From Rhizobium sp. BK251 (GTDB lineage: Bacteria > Pseudomonadota > Alphaproteobacteria > Rhizobiales > Rhizobiaceae): DNA of 64,000 bases. Location: the NCBI RefSeq assembly GCF_004345245.1, contig NZ_SLUQ01000010.1, positions 124,001 to 188,000 of the forward strand, written 5' to 3'. The notes under the pieces were generated by a model, which saw only the letters and a program-made list of their open reading frames with translations, did no database searches and was not told the origin of the DNA. The stretch's first letter is position 1. Each line of letters begins with the position of its first letter. Positions 1 to 8,639 of the stretch are shown in pieces. The translations under genes were made by a program, and so were the position numbers.

Positions 1-915
1 GCACAGGATGGTCACGATCGTATGTCCCGGGCCGAGATCCTTGGCGAGACGCACAGCGCCGGCAATATTGATCGCCGTCGAGCCGCCGAGGCAAAGACCC
101 TCGCGCTCGACCAAGTCGAACAGGTAGGGCAGGGACTCCGCATCGCTGGTCTGGTAGGCGAAATCAGGTGTGAAGCCTTCGAGGTTTGCCGTGATTCGGC
201 CCTGTCCGATCCCCTCCGTGATGGAGGAGCCGGACGATTTCAGCTCGCCATGCTTGTAGAATTCGTAGAGCGCGGCGCCTTCCGGATCGTTGATGCCGAT
301 CTTCACGTCACGATTGAAATCCTTGAGGCCGGCCGCGACGCCCGCAAGCGTCCCGCCCGAGCCGACGGAGCAGATGAAGCCGTCGACCTTGCCGTCCGTA
401 TCGTCCCAGATTTCGCGCGCGGTCGTCTCTATGTGCGCCTGACGGTTTGCGACGTTGTCGAACTGGTTGGCCCAGATCGCGCCGTTCGGATCGGTCTTGG
501 CGAGCTCCGCAGCCAAGCGTCCGGAAATCTTCACGTAGTTGTTGGGGTTTTTGTAGGGAACGGCAGGCACTTCCACGAGTTCGGCCCCGAGCAGCCGCAG
601 GGCGTCCTTCTTCTCCTGGCTCTGGGTTTCCGGAATAACGATGACGGTGCGGTAGCCGAGCGTCTTCGCAACCAGCGTGAGGCCGATGCCGGTATTGCCG
701 GCCGTGCCCTCGACGATGACGCCGCCAGGCCTCAGTAGGCCCTTCTTCTCGGCGTCGCGAATGATGAAAAGCGCCGCCCGATCTTTTACCGACTGGCCCG
801 GATTGAGGAACTCTGCCTTGCCGAGAATCGTACAACCCGTCGCCTCGGATACGCCCCTGAGCTTGATAAGGGGGGTATTGCCGATCGCATCCAGGACGGA
901 GTGATGGAAACTCAT
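1..915 (-). CDS. cysK: Cysteine synthase A (O-acetylserine sulfhydrylase), 3' end cut by window
   Basis: PLP enzyme making L-cysteine from O-acetylserine and sulfide in the cytoplasm. Reading leftward from the ATG at 915, 305 codons are open to the window edge without a stop, so the C-terminus is missing. Seen: N-terminal DAIGNTPLIKL, the PLP-lysine segment NPGQSVKDRAAL (Lys44), the substrate-binding loop EGTAGNTGIGL near residue 75, and the glycine-rich GSGGTLAG phosphate-binding loop in the second half. These are the usual fold-type II landmarks. A cystathionine beta-synthase-like paralogue is a weaker alternative, because the SVKDRAA variant differs slightly from the E. coli CysK sequence. 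It is divergent from the SDR gene at 1169. Confidence 0.9.
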   Translation of the reverse strand, partial: MSFHHSVLDAIGNTPLIKLRGVSEATGCTILGKAEFLNPGQSVKDRAALFIIRDAEKKGLLRPGGVIVEGTAGNTGIGLTLVAKTLGYRTVIVIPETQSQEKKDALRLLGAELVEVPAVPYKNPNNYVKISGRLAAELAKTDPNGAIWANQFDNVANRQAHIETTAREIWDDTDGKVDGFICSVGSGGTLAGVAAGLKDFNRDVKIGINDPEGAALYEFYKHGELKSSGSSITEGIGQGRITANLEGFTPDFAYQTSDAESLPYLFDLVEREGLCLGGSTAINIAGAVRLAKDLGPGHTIVTILC

Positions 916-1168
916 GGAATCTGCCTTCTGTTCAACTCTAGTTTAAGAACGGTCTTTTCCCTTCACAAGGCAGGCTTGGCAAGAAATTCTGTTCTGCGTC
1001 GTCTGTTGCGCCGACAAAATTCGTCTTGTCGCATTGCACGATTCCTTGAACGGCAGAGAGCGAAACGGCCGAAAGCAGCCACATTGATGCGCTATTCGGT
1101 AGTGTACCGCATCTGCCGCGCGCAGCGGCCGAACATATATGTGTCGCCCGGCCGAGGAGAAGTCGTCC

Positions 1169-2002
1169 ATGCAAGGTTTTGTCGCCCGTCCCGAAAATGG
1201 AATCGTCTGGATTTCCGGAGCGAGTTCGGGAATAGGGCGGGCGTTGGCCCTGAAACTGGCGTCGGAGGGATATGACGTTGCGGTGACCGCGCGCGACCAC
1301 CGCAAGCTCGTCGAGCTTCAGGGGGAGGCAGGCGACCTGCCGGGAAGCATCATCGTGCTGGATGGTGATGTCACGGACCCCAAGGACATGGAACACGTCG
1401 TGGCGGCGATCGAGTACGAGCATGGAACACTCGCCATGGCCGTGCTCAATGCCGGCACCTATATCTCGGTCGACGTCGCCGAACTTAGCCGCGAGGACTT
1501 CGAGAAAAGCTTTGCCGTCAACCTTTCGGGCGTCGTCAACTGCTTGGTCCCCGCTGTCCGCCACATGAAGGTTAAGGGCCATGGCCAGATCGCGATCGTC
1601 TCTTCCGCGACCGGCTATGGCGGGCAGCCGGCGGGGGCGGCTTACGGCGCGGCAAAGGCAGCCCTCATCAACATGGCCGAGAGCCTGAAGATCGATCTTG
1701 AAGCTCTTGGCATCCGCGTCCAGCTCGTATCGCCGGGCTTCGTCGACACGGAAACGGCAAGGAACAGTTCTTTCGCAGTGCCGACGCCGATCTCGGCCGA
1801 GAAGGCAGCCGAGGAGATCGCCGCCGGACTGAAGTCCCAGAGTTTCGAGATCGCCTTCCCAAGGGGCTTTGCCTATCGGATGAAGCTCCTGCGCCTCTTG
1901 CCCTATGGGCTCTATTTCCGGGCTGTGGCCTGGGCGGCGGGGTGGAATTCGAGAGGGCCCGGCGCACCGGGGCGGAGCGCGGCCCCGCATCCCGCGGAAT
2001 GA
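1169..2002 (+). CDS. SDR family NAD(P)-dependent oxidoreductase
   Basis: A 277-residue short-chain dehydrogenase of unknown substrate. It has the Rossmann motif SGASSGIG (residues 16-23), LNAG near residue 95, and the catalytic YGAAK near residue 160. I chose the ATG at 1169 because GAGGAGA lies 8 bases before it; an upstream ATG at 1139 has no ribosome-binding site. The C-terminal 40 residues contain a hydrophobic stretch (residues about 235-255), as in the dehydrogenase/reductase 7-like or ketosphinganine reductase-like SDRs, so membrane association is possible. It converges with phrB, 34 bp away. Confidence 0.85.
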   Translation: MQGFVARPENGIVWISGASSGIGRALALKLASEGYDVAVTARDHRKLVELQGEAGDLPGSIIVLDGDVTDPKDMEHVVAAIEYEHGTLAMAVLNAGTYISVDVAELSREDFEKSFAVNLSGVVNCLVPAVRHMKVKGHGQIAIVSSATGYGGQPAGAAYGAAKAALINMAESLKIDLEALGIRVQLVSPGFVDTETARNSSFAVPTPISAEKAAEEIAAGLKSQSFEIAFPRGFAYRMKLLRLLPYGLYFRAVAWAAGWNSRGPGAPGRSAAPHPAE

Positions 2003-2036
2003 GCCGGCTGGCTTGCACAGGCCGCTCCGTCCATCA

Positions 2037-3488
2037 TCATGCGTTGTCCCTCATCTTCTTGTAGACCTGCAGCGCATGTTCTCGAGCAACCCCATGATCG
2101 ACGACGGGGCGCGGATAGGTGCGGTCGAGCGTAACGCCGGCCTTGCGTAGTGCCGCCGTCGGTGCGTCGAACGGCCGGTGGATAAATCTGTCTTCGAGAT
2201 TGGCGAGTTCGGGTACGAAGCGTCTTACATATTCACCATTGGGGTCGAACTTCTCACCCTGCAAGACCGGGTTGAAGATGCGGAAGAATGGCGCGGCATC
2301 GGCCCCGGAACCCGCGACCCACTGCCAGTTCGCAGCGTTGCTCGCCGCATCTGCATCGACCAGCGTATCCCGGAACCAGGCCTCGCCGTGCCGCCAGTTG
2401 ATCATCAGATCCTTGGCAAGGAAGGAGGCGGTGATCATGCGAACACGGTTGTGCATCCATCCATGCTGCCAGAGCTGACGCATGCCGGCATCGACGATCG
2501 GGTATCCGGTCATTCCGGTTGTCCAGCGCCGGAAGAGCGATCGGTCGGAGCGCCAGGCAAAGCGGTCGAAGCGGTCATCCCAGTTTGAGTGCGGCAGGTT
2601 CGGGAAATGAAAGAGCAGGTGATAGGAAAAGTCGCGCCAGGCAAGCTCCTTGCGGAACTGGACGACGTCGCTGCTTCCTGTACGGCTGCCAAGCCCGCGC
2701 GTCGCGTGCCAGATGCGAGCAGGGGCGATCTCGCCCATAGCGAGATGCGGCGACAGCATCGAGGTAAACGGCTTGCCCGGGAAATCACGTCCCTGCGCGT
2801 AGCCGTCGAGGCCGCCATCGATGAAATCTGCCAGCTTTTCCAGGGCAGCCGCCTCGCCTGGCGTCCAGACCTCGGGGAAGGCGTGTGCCCAATCAGGATT
2901 TTTCGACAGCAGGTTCCAGGAGCCGAGATCCTCGGATCGGCAAAGGTCGGCGGCCGAGGCGATCGCATTCGGAGAATCCAGCGGCTCGAGGACGTGTTCG
3001 CCCGCTTCGATCGCGCGCCAGAAGGGTGCAAAGACGCGATATGGCGTGCCGCTGCCCGAGACCAGGGTCGATGGCTCATGCAGCAGTTGCCCGGCAAAAC
3101 TCTTGACCGCGACGCCGCGTGACTTCAACGCGCTCTTGACGCGCGCGTCTATCGCCATTCCCGGCGGATCGTAGCGGCGGTTCCAGACCACGGCGTCGGC
3201 GCCTGTCGCCTTCGCCAACGACTCAATGGCCGAAAGAGGATCGCCACTTATCAGCAAGAGGTCGGTGCCAAGCTTGCGCAGCGACTGCTTGAGCGAGGCG
3301 AGCGAATGGTGCAGCCACCAGGCCTGTGCAGCTCCGAGCGGCCCGGTTCCGAGCTCGGCGGATTCGCGAATATAGACGGGTACGACGGGTCTTCGCCCGG
3401 CACAGGCCTCCATCAAGGCGAGATTGTCGTGAAGGCGCAGATCCTTGCGGAACCACATGATGACAGGTTTCGAGTTGCTGCTTCCCAC
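2037..3488 (-). CDS. phrB: Deoxyribodipyrimidine photo-lyase (class I CPD photolyase)
   Basis: Repairs UV-induced cyclobutane pyrimidine dimers using blue light, with FAD and an antenna chromophore. The 483-residue protein opens with the photolyase alpha/beta domain (MWFRKDLRLHDNLAL). The C-terminal FAD-binding domain shows TSMLSPHLAMGEI, WRDFSYHLLFHFP, DAGMRQLWQHGWMHNRVRM and NWQWVAGSGADAAPFFRIFNP-type segments, which are diagnostic of this family. The GTG at 3488 is preferred because GGAGAAGG lies 6 bases before it; an in-frame ATG at 3539 would add 17 residues. A cryptochrome-like role is less likely given the intact CPD-photolyase motifs. Confidence 0.93.
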   Translation of the reverse strand: MGSSNSKPVIMWFRKDLRLHDNLALMEACAGRRPVVPVYIRESAELGTGPLGAAQAWWLHHSLASLKQSLRKLGTDLLLISGDPLSAIESLAKATGADAVVWNRRYDPPGMAIDARVKSALKSRGVAVKSFAGQLLHEPSTLVSGSGTPYRVFAPFWRAIEAGEHVLEPLDSPNAIASAADLCRSEDLGSWNLLSKNPDWAHAFPEVWTPGEAAALEKLADFIDGGLDGYAQGRDFPGKPFTSMLSPHLAMGEIAPARIWHATRGLGSRTGSSDVVQFRKELAWRDFSYHLLFHFPNLPHSNWDDRFDRFAWRSDRSLFRRWTTGMTGYPIVDAGMRQLWQHGWMHNRVRMITASFLAKDLMINWRHGEAWFRDTLVDADAASNAANWQWVAGSGADAAPFFRIFNPVLQGEKFDPNGEYVRRFVPELANLEDRFIHRPFDAPTAALRKAGVTLDRTYPRPVVDHGVAREHALQVYKKMRDNA

Positions 3489-3588
3489 GCGATCCTTCTC
3501 CGCTCGAGCTTCCCCTCCTGTGATACGCATCACAGGCACGAATAGTTCAAACGCGCGTGAAAGATTTCGGTTGCAAGGCGCCGGTCGG

Positions 3589-4443
3589 TTAGTGTCGATC
3601 TTTCGACGACTCGATGATCCTGCCGCGCAGCCAGGCCGAAAAGAGATCGATAAAATAGATCGTGGCGACGATCAGGAAGATGATCGTCCAGGCCTCCGGC
3701 CAACGGTAGGCGTGGATGCGGTCGGCGAGGAGGAAGCCGATGCCGCCCGCGCCGACGATGCCAAGGATCGTGCCGGAGCGGGCGTTGGATTCGAAGTTGT
3801 AGAGCACGATCGACAGAATGACCGGCAGGGATTGCGGCAGCACGGCGTAGCGGATCGCCTGCAGCGGTCCTGCGCCCGATGCGAGCACGCCGTCCACGGG
3901 CTTTTTCGAGGTGTTCTCGATCGCCTCGGAGAAGAGCTTTGCCAGCGTCCCGATCTCGGAAACGGCAATTGCGAGTACGCCCGCAAGCGGCCCGAGGCCG
4001 AAGGCGCGGATGAAGATCAGCGCGAGAATGATCTGCTCGACCGCGCGCAGGGTATCGAAGCCACGCCGCGCCGAAAGCCGCAGCCACCCCAGCCGCATGG
4101 TGTTCTTTGCACCGAGGAAGGAAAGCGGAAAGGCGATGACGGCGCCGAGCAACGTGCCGAGAAACGCCATCACGAGCGTCTGTCCAAGTCCGCTGAGGAT
4201 TTCGCTCCACTCCTCCCAGGTCGTCCAGATGTGCGGAGGAAACATGAAGGCCAGGATGCTCCCGAAGCGCGTCAGACCGTCGAGAAGGCGAAGCGGCGAA
4301 GCGTCGAACAGGTAGAGCCCCGCGACGAGTGGCGCGACCAGCGCCAGGATCAAGACGTGCCGGAACACCCGCAGTCGCAGAGGCGTCGAGAATGCTTCGG
4401 GATACTTCGCACGCAGTTCGGCAATCGATGGGGCTTCGCTCAT
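3589..4443 (-). CDS. phnE2: Phosphonate ABC transporter permease PhnE (second copy)
   Basis: Inner-membrane permease of the phosphonate importer, 284 residues. It has several hydrophobic segments (first at about residues 28-50) and the permease EAA-type loop seen in SEIGTLAKLFSEAIENT and in the VLASGAGPLQAIRYAVLPQ region, which contacts the ATPase PhnC. It starts at 4443 and overlaps the stop of phnE1 by 4 bp (ATGA), so translation is probably coupled. It is the last gene of the phnC-D-E1-E2 unit. Two different PhnE subunits are common in rhizobial phosphonate/phosphate importers, where they form a heterodimeric channel. Confidence 0.93.
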   Translation of the reverse strand: MSEAPSIAELRAKYPEAFSTPLRLRVFRHVLILALVAPLVAGLYLFDASPLRLLDGLTRFGSILAFMFPPHIWTTWEEWSEILSGLGQTLVMAFLGTLLGAVIAFPLSFLGAKNTMRLGWLRLSARRGFDTLRAVEQIILALIFIRAFGLGPLAGVLAIAVSEIGTLAKLFSEAIENTSKKPVDGVLASGAGPLQAIRYAVLPQSLPVILSIVLYNFESNARSGTILGIVGAGGIGFLLADRIHAYRWPEAWTIIFLIVATIYFIDLFSAWLRGRIIESSKDRH

Positions 4444-5366
4444 GGTGTCCGCTCCCGGCTTGCAAGGCCGATGATGTGATGGCGCAGCTTCTCGCTCAGG
4501 AGGTCGATGACCCCGACGGTTGCAAGGATGATGACGAACAGCGCCGACAGGTCCGTATATTCCTGCAGCGACATGGCCGTTCGGATCTCCTGTCCGAGGC
4601 CGCCCGCGCCGACATAGCCGATGATTGACGAGGAGCGGACGTTGATCTCGAATCTGAGAAGCGTGTAGCTGATGATGTTGGGAATGACCTGCGGAACGAC
4701 GCCGTAGCGGATCTGCTGGAACCAGTTGCCGCCCGAAGCGCTGACACCTTCCACCGGCCGCATGTCGATGTTCTCGTTCGCTTCGGAATAGAGCTTGCCG
4801 AGCGATCCTGTTGCGTGTAGCCCGATGGCAAGTACGCCTGCGAGGGGACCGACGCCGAAACAGAAGACGAAGATCAGCGCCCACACCAGGTCGGGAACTG
4901 TGCGGATGATCTCCAGGTAGCGGCGCGTGACCGTCAGCACCCATCGATTGGGGCTCAGGTTGCGTGCGGCGGCAAAGCTGAGGAGGAATGCCCCGACCAC
5001 GCCGAGGAGTGTCGCTACATAGGCGATCAAGACGGTCTCGCCGAGAAGCTCGATCCAGACCGGCCAGCGCCAGAACCACGCGGCAAGATCGGCTCCCAGG
5101 TTTTCAACCCGGAGCACCGGGATCGTCTTTGCCAGATACTCTCCGAGCCGCGGTAAGGCCGCCGCGAACTTCCACATCGTCACCCGTTCGCCCGAGGGAA
5201 GGCTCACCTCGGTCGTGTCGAAGAAGCTTCCGGCCCAGGCCGAAAACAGCACAGCGGCGGAAAACAGCGAGACTGTTATCAGCTGGGTGCGCCTCGCTCT
5301 GTCGCGAAGCGCCCGGTAGTCTTCTTCGAACCGCCGGATGGCGGCGGATTGCAGAGCGCTTGTCAT
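4440..5366 (-). CDS. phnE1: Phosphonate ABC transporter permease PhnE (first copy)
   Basis: Inner-membrane permease, 308 residues, partner of the adjacent PhnE2. A transmembrane segment lies at about residues 31-50, followed by a periplasmic loop and the conserved permease core with the ATPase-contact loop (GLHATGSLGKLYSEANENID) and the IRYGVVPQVIPN segment. Both PhnE proteins share the VGAGG(I/L)G motif near the end. It begins 66 bp after the phnD stop and ends by overlapping phnE2. It imports phosphonates, possibly also phosphate or phosphite, delivered by PhnD. Confidence 0.93.
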   Translation of the reverse strand: MTSALQSAAIRRFEEDYRALRDRARRTQLITVSLFSAAVLFSAWAGSFFDTTEVSLPSGERVTMWKFAAALPRLGEYLAKTIPVLRVENLGADLAAWFWRWPVWIELLGETVLIAYVATLLGVVGAFLLSFAAARNLSPNRWVLTVTRRYLEIIRTVPDLVWALIFVFCFGVGPLAGVLAIGLHATGSLGKLYSEANENIDMRPVEGVSASGGNWFQQIRYGVVPQVIPNIISYTLLRFEINVRSSSIIGYVGAGGLGQEIRTAMSLQEYTDLSALFVIILATVGVIDLLSEKLRHHIIGLASRERTP

Positions 5367-5432
5367 TTCGAAACCTGGTGGGAGTAGGCGCCGCCCGGCG
5401 GCGCTTCGTCAATCGACCATCGGTGAGGAAAA

Positions 5433-6347
5433 TCAGCCGGCGCGGCGCTGCTTGCGCAGCCATTCACGCATCTCGATGATCCACTGATAGCGCTGGGCGT
5501 CGACATCGACATATCCCTTCGAAGTGGAGTTTTCGCCGCCGGTCATTTCCTTGTGGACGTCGGGCGCCTTTTCGGGAACGGCCTTCACGGCGGCCTTCAT
5601 GTCGCGGATCAGATCCTCGGGCAGGTTCGTCCGCGCCGTGAACGGACCGTTGGTGATCTCCGGCGACTGCCAGATACGGCATATCTCGCCCTTGGGGATC
5701 ATGCCCTTCGATTCCATGCGCTGCGGAATGCCGCTCGTCTCGTTGTTGATATAGGTTGCGGCTGCGTCGAACTGCTTGTTGGCGACGCCCATGACGCCAG
5801 TCTCGTGAGCGCCGGAGAAGGGGATGGCGGAGAAAAACGACTTCGGATCATAGCCTTGCTTGACGAGGTTGAAGAAAGGCACTGCATAGCCGGACGTCGA
5901 GTCGGGATCGGCGAATGCGAGGACCTTGCCCTTCAGGTCGTCGACGGATTTGTAGCCGGAATCGCAGCGAACGGCGATGACCGAATAGTAGCCGGTCGAG
6001 CCATCGTTTTCCTGGCTTGCAAGTAGCGGCTCGACGCCGCCGTTCGTCTCCGTGTAGGCGGCAGCGTAGGCCGACGAGCCGAGGAAGGCGAATTCGATCT
6101 GGTCGGCGGCAAGCGCCTGGATGACACCATCATAATTTCCGGCCGTGAAGATCTGCACCTCGACGCCCAGTTCCTTTTCGAGGTAGTTCTCGAACGGTGT
6201 CCAGCGTGCGATGCGATCCTTTTCGTTTTCTCCCGAGAGGACGCCGAAGCGGACCGTCTTGTACTGATCCTTCCAGCTGTCGGCATGGGCCTGCGTCGAA
6301 AGGGCAAGTGTGGCCGATACGGCCGCAATCATGAGGACGTTATTCAT
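5433..6347 (-). CDS. phnD: Phosphonate ABC transporter periplasmic binding protein
   Basis: Captures phosphonates in the periplasm for PhnC/PhnE. It has 304 residues, with a clear signal peptide at the start (MNNVLMIAAVSATLALSTQAHA, cut after AHA). The mature part has family landmarks such as RFGVLSGENEKDRIARW near the mature N-terminus and FADPDSTSGY in the middle, typical of PhnD/phosphite-type binding proteins. The ATG at 6347 follows AGGAGAG with good spacing; the open frame extends further upstream without support. It lies 67 bp after phnC in the same unit. Confidence 0.94.
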   Translation of the reverse strand: MNNVLMIAAVSATLALSTQAHADSWKDQYKTVRFGVLSGENEKDRIARWTPFENYLEKELGVEVQIFTAGNYDGVIQALAADQIEFAFLGSSAYAAAYTETNGGVEPLLASQENDGSTGYYSVIAVRCDSGYKSVDDLKGKVLAFADPDSTSGYAVPFFNLVKQGYDPKSFFSAIPFSGAHETGVMGVANKQFDAAATYINNETSGIPQRMESKGMIPKGEICRIWQSPEITNGPFTARTNLPEDLIRDMKAAVKAVPEKAPDVHKEMTGGENSTSKGYVDVDAQRYQWIIEMREWLRKQRRAG

Positions 6348-6414
6348 TCCAAACTCTCCTGTGGTCTTGGAAGTGGCCCCAAGGGGCGCACGATGCCGAG
6401 CCCGTTGAAATGGC

Positions 6415-7230
6415 TCAAACGGTCTGGTGGATTCTTGGTTTTTCCGGTCTCTCGAAGGCGGTGGACGTGACGGCCTCGTCGATCTCGTCCTGAAGGCCGT
6501 CTGCCAGATAGATTTCGCGCAGGCGCTCCCGTGTAAGTTCGGCCGGCACGCCATCGAAGCGGATACGGCCCTCCCGCATGGCGATGACGCGGTCACAATA
6601 GGTGCGGGCGGTATCGAGGGTGTGGAGATTGACGAGAACGCTTATCCCATCGTCGCGGTTTATCGAACGCAGCGCCTGCATGACGCGCGTGGCATTGGCG
6701 GGGTCCAGCGAGGCGATCGGCTCGTCGGCGAGCAATATCTGCGGCTCCTGAACCAATGCCTTGGCAATCGCGACGCGTTGCTGCTGGCCGCCGGAGAGCG
6801 TCCCGGAGCGTTGCAGTGCTTGCGGAGCCAGGTCGAGACGGTCAAGCGCACGAATTGCCATCGCCCTTTCCTCGTCAGTGAAATGGCGGGTCATTGAAGA
6901 GAGAAAACCGTGACGGGCGATGCGCCCGATAAGCACGTTGGTCAGCACGTCCATACGCTCGACGAGGTTGAACTGCTGGAAGACCATGGCGCAGGAGGCG
7001 CGCCACAGGCGCAGGTCTCGACCGGCAAGCTTTGTGATTTCCCGTCCGTTGAAGATGACCGTGCCCGAAGACGGTTCGATCAGGCGGTTAATGAGCCGCA
7101 GGAGCGTGGATTTGCCAGCGCCGCTTCGGCCGATGATGCCGACCATCTGACCGGGATAGATCGACAGGCTCACATCGTCGACGGCGCGCAATTGGCCGAA
7201 AGTCTTCGTCACAGAGAAAAGTTCAAGCAT
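6415..7230 (-). CDS. phnC: Phosphonate ABC transporter ATP-binding protein
   Basis: ATPase that powers the phosphonate importer, 271 residues. Walker A is GRSGAGKST, the ABC signature LSGGQQQRV, and Walker B ILLADEPIASLDP, followed by the switch histidine in NLHTLD. First gene of the phnC-D-E1-E2 unit. The ATG at 7230 places the family-typical start (MLELFSVTKTFG); an in-frame ATG at 7272 would add 14 unrelated residues. Its promoter region carries a Pho-box-like element at 7319-7336 with a -10 element at 7303-7308, so expression is probably induced by phosphate starvation. Confidence 0.94.
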   Translation of the reverse strand: MLELFSVTKTFGQLRAVDDVSLSIYPGQMVGIIGRSGAGKSTLLRLINRLIEPSSGTVIFNGREITKLAGRDLRLWRASCAMVFQQFNLVERMDVLTNVLIGRIARHGFLSSMTRHFTDEERAMAIRALDRLDLAPQALQRSGTLSGGQQQRVAIAKALVQEPQILLADEPIASLDPANATRVMQALRSINRDDGISVLVNLHTLDTARTYCDRVIAMREGRIRFDGVPAELTRERLREIYLADGLQDEIDEAVTSTAFERPEKPRIHQTV

Positions 7231-7302
7231 CGGAAAAGCCCTGCTTGCTGAAGGCGTCTTTGACGCGATCAATTAAGTGCAGCTATCAACTCGATGATTG
7301 AG

Positions 7303-7336
7303 GATATAGCATCTGCCTGTGACAGATTTGTTATGT
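7303..7336 (-). promoter_or_regulatory. Pho-box promoter of phnCDE1E2
   Basis: On the minus strand the 18-mer ACATAACAAATCTGTCAC (7336 to 7319) matches the PhoB consensus CTGTCATAWAWCTGTCAY at 13 of 18 positions, with a perfect downstream half-site. Exactly 10 bases later comes TATATC (7308-7303), a good -10 hexamer at the spacing usual for PhoB-activated promoters, which lack a -35 box. The phnF promoter has the same layout. Confidence 0.6.
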
Positions 7337-7380
7337 ATTTCGTAAATAAAGGCAAATGCTTATTGTTGTTTGATAAAGTA

Positions 7381-7405
7381 AAACATCCGGAATTTCCGGA
7401 TGTTT
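7381..7405 (-). terminator. Terminator after phnM
   Basis: A perfect 12-bp inverted repeat (AAACATCCGGAA / TTCCGGATGTTT, one central base) lies between the phnM stop (7470) and the phnC promoter. Read on the minus strand it runs into TTTTACTTTATC, so it looks like a rho-independent terminator separating the phnF-M unit from phnC-E2. Confidence 0.7.
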
Positions 7406-7469
7406 CTTGCAAGGCGATGATTGCTAAGGGGAAGACCGGCGCCAAGGCCGGTCCATGCCTACGCGGAGA

Positions 7470-8639
7470 TCAGGCAGCGCGCCGGAGGGCGGAAAACATC
7501 CCGTCCGAATAGACCTGCCGGCCGAAGCAGAAAGTGCTGCGGACGCGCGCAAAGCGGCCACGTTCGGCAATCACCAGGTCGGCCCGAAGCCCCGGCTCGA
7601 TGGCGCCGCGGTCATGAAGCCCGAGGGCTGCGGCGGGATTTGCGCTCGCAAGCGCGACGGCAGCCGGCAGGCCGCCATTGCCGACCTCGGAAAGCGCCAC
7701 GACCGCCGGCAGCATTGCCGAGGGATGGTAGTCGCTTGCCAGCATGTCGAGGACGCCCTGTTCATGGGCATCACGAGCGGAGAGATTGCCGGTGTAGGAG
7801 CGACCGCGCAGCGCGTTCGGCGCACCCATCGCCGTTGCAAGCCCAAGGCGGCGCGCTTCGATGGCCGCGTCGAGAGTGACCGGGAACTCGCTGATGCGTG
7901 CCCCGAGGCCCTTCACGATCGCCACCTTTTCCACCGAGTCATCGTCGTGCGAGGCAAGGACGACGCCACGATCACGGGCGAGAGAAGCAAGGTCCTGCAG
8001 CACTTCCATGCTTGCCGTCGTTTCCGCGCGGTCGGCCATGCGCTTGCGCACGATCTCGGTGGCCTCTTCGAGCGATACTTTGCGGGAGGCGGCCGTGTTC
8101 GCGATCACCTTTTCAACGTCGCGGTACTGCCCCTGTCCCGGCGTGTGGTCCATCAGCGAAATCAGATCGACGGCGCCGGCACGCAGCAGGTCTTCCACCA
8201 CGCCGAGCGCCCTGGTGAAGGTCACTTCGAAGCGGGTGTGGATCCTGTGCTCGATCAGAAGATCGCTCTTGAGGGCGGTGATTGCCTCGATGATCGAACG
8301 CGTATGGTCCTCGGAGCGGATGTGGCCATAGGTGCTGCCCGGGCTGAAGGAAAGCGCAGCGTAAGCGGTGGTGATGCCGCTGATCGCCAGCTTCTTGTCC
8401 AGTTCGAGAACACCGAGCTCAAGCGGCAGGCGTGCATTCGGCCGCGGCTCCACCTCTCGTTCGACCATGTCGCCATGCATGTCGATGAAACCGGGCAGCA
8501 GGAGCCGGCCGTCGCCCTGAATATCGGGCGAGGCCACCGGCGCCTCGCGCACCTCGGCGATCAACCCGTTCTCGATACGCACCGCACCGCGCGGGATCAC
8601 CCTGTCGCGCAACACGATTTCGAAATCACTCAGCCACAT
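7470..8639 (-). CDS. phnM: Alpha-D-ribose 1-methylphosphonate 5-triphosphate diphosphatase
   Basis: Amidohydrolase-fold enzyme that removes pyrophosphate from ribose-1-phosphonate-5-triphosphate, giving the PhnJ substrate. The 389-residue protein has the metal-binding amidohydrolase strand LLLPGFIDMHGDMVERE near residues 43-60, a second ligand region around LMDHTPGQGQY, and VVLASHDDDS. The ATG at 8639 follows GGAG at 6 bases; ATGs at 8642, 8651 and 8657 are alternatives. It overlaps the end of phnL and is the last gene of the phnF-M unit, closed by a terminator hairpin. Confidence 0.93.
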   Translation of the reverse strand: MWLSDFEIVLRDRVIPRGAVRIENGLIAEVREAPVASPDIQGDGRLLLPGFIDMHGDMVEREVEPRPNARLPLELGVLELDKKLAISGITTAYAALSFSPGSTYGHIRSEDHTRSIIEAITALKSDLLIEHRIHTRFEVTFTRALGVVEDLLRAGAVDLISLMDHTPGQGQYRDVEKVIANTAASRKVSLEEATEIVRKRMADRAETTASMEVLQDLASLARDRGVVLASHDDDSVEKVAIVKGLGARISEFPVTLDAAIEARRLGLATAMGAPNALRGRSYTGNLSARDAHEQGVLDMLASDYHPSAMLPAVVALSEVGNGGLPAAVALASANPAAALGLHDRGAIEPGLRADLVIAERGRFARVRSTFCFGRQVYSDGMFSALRRAA

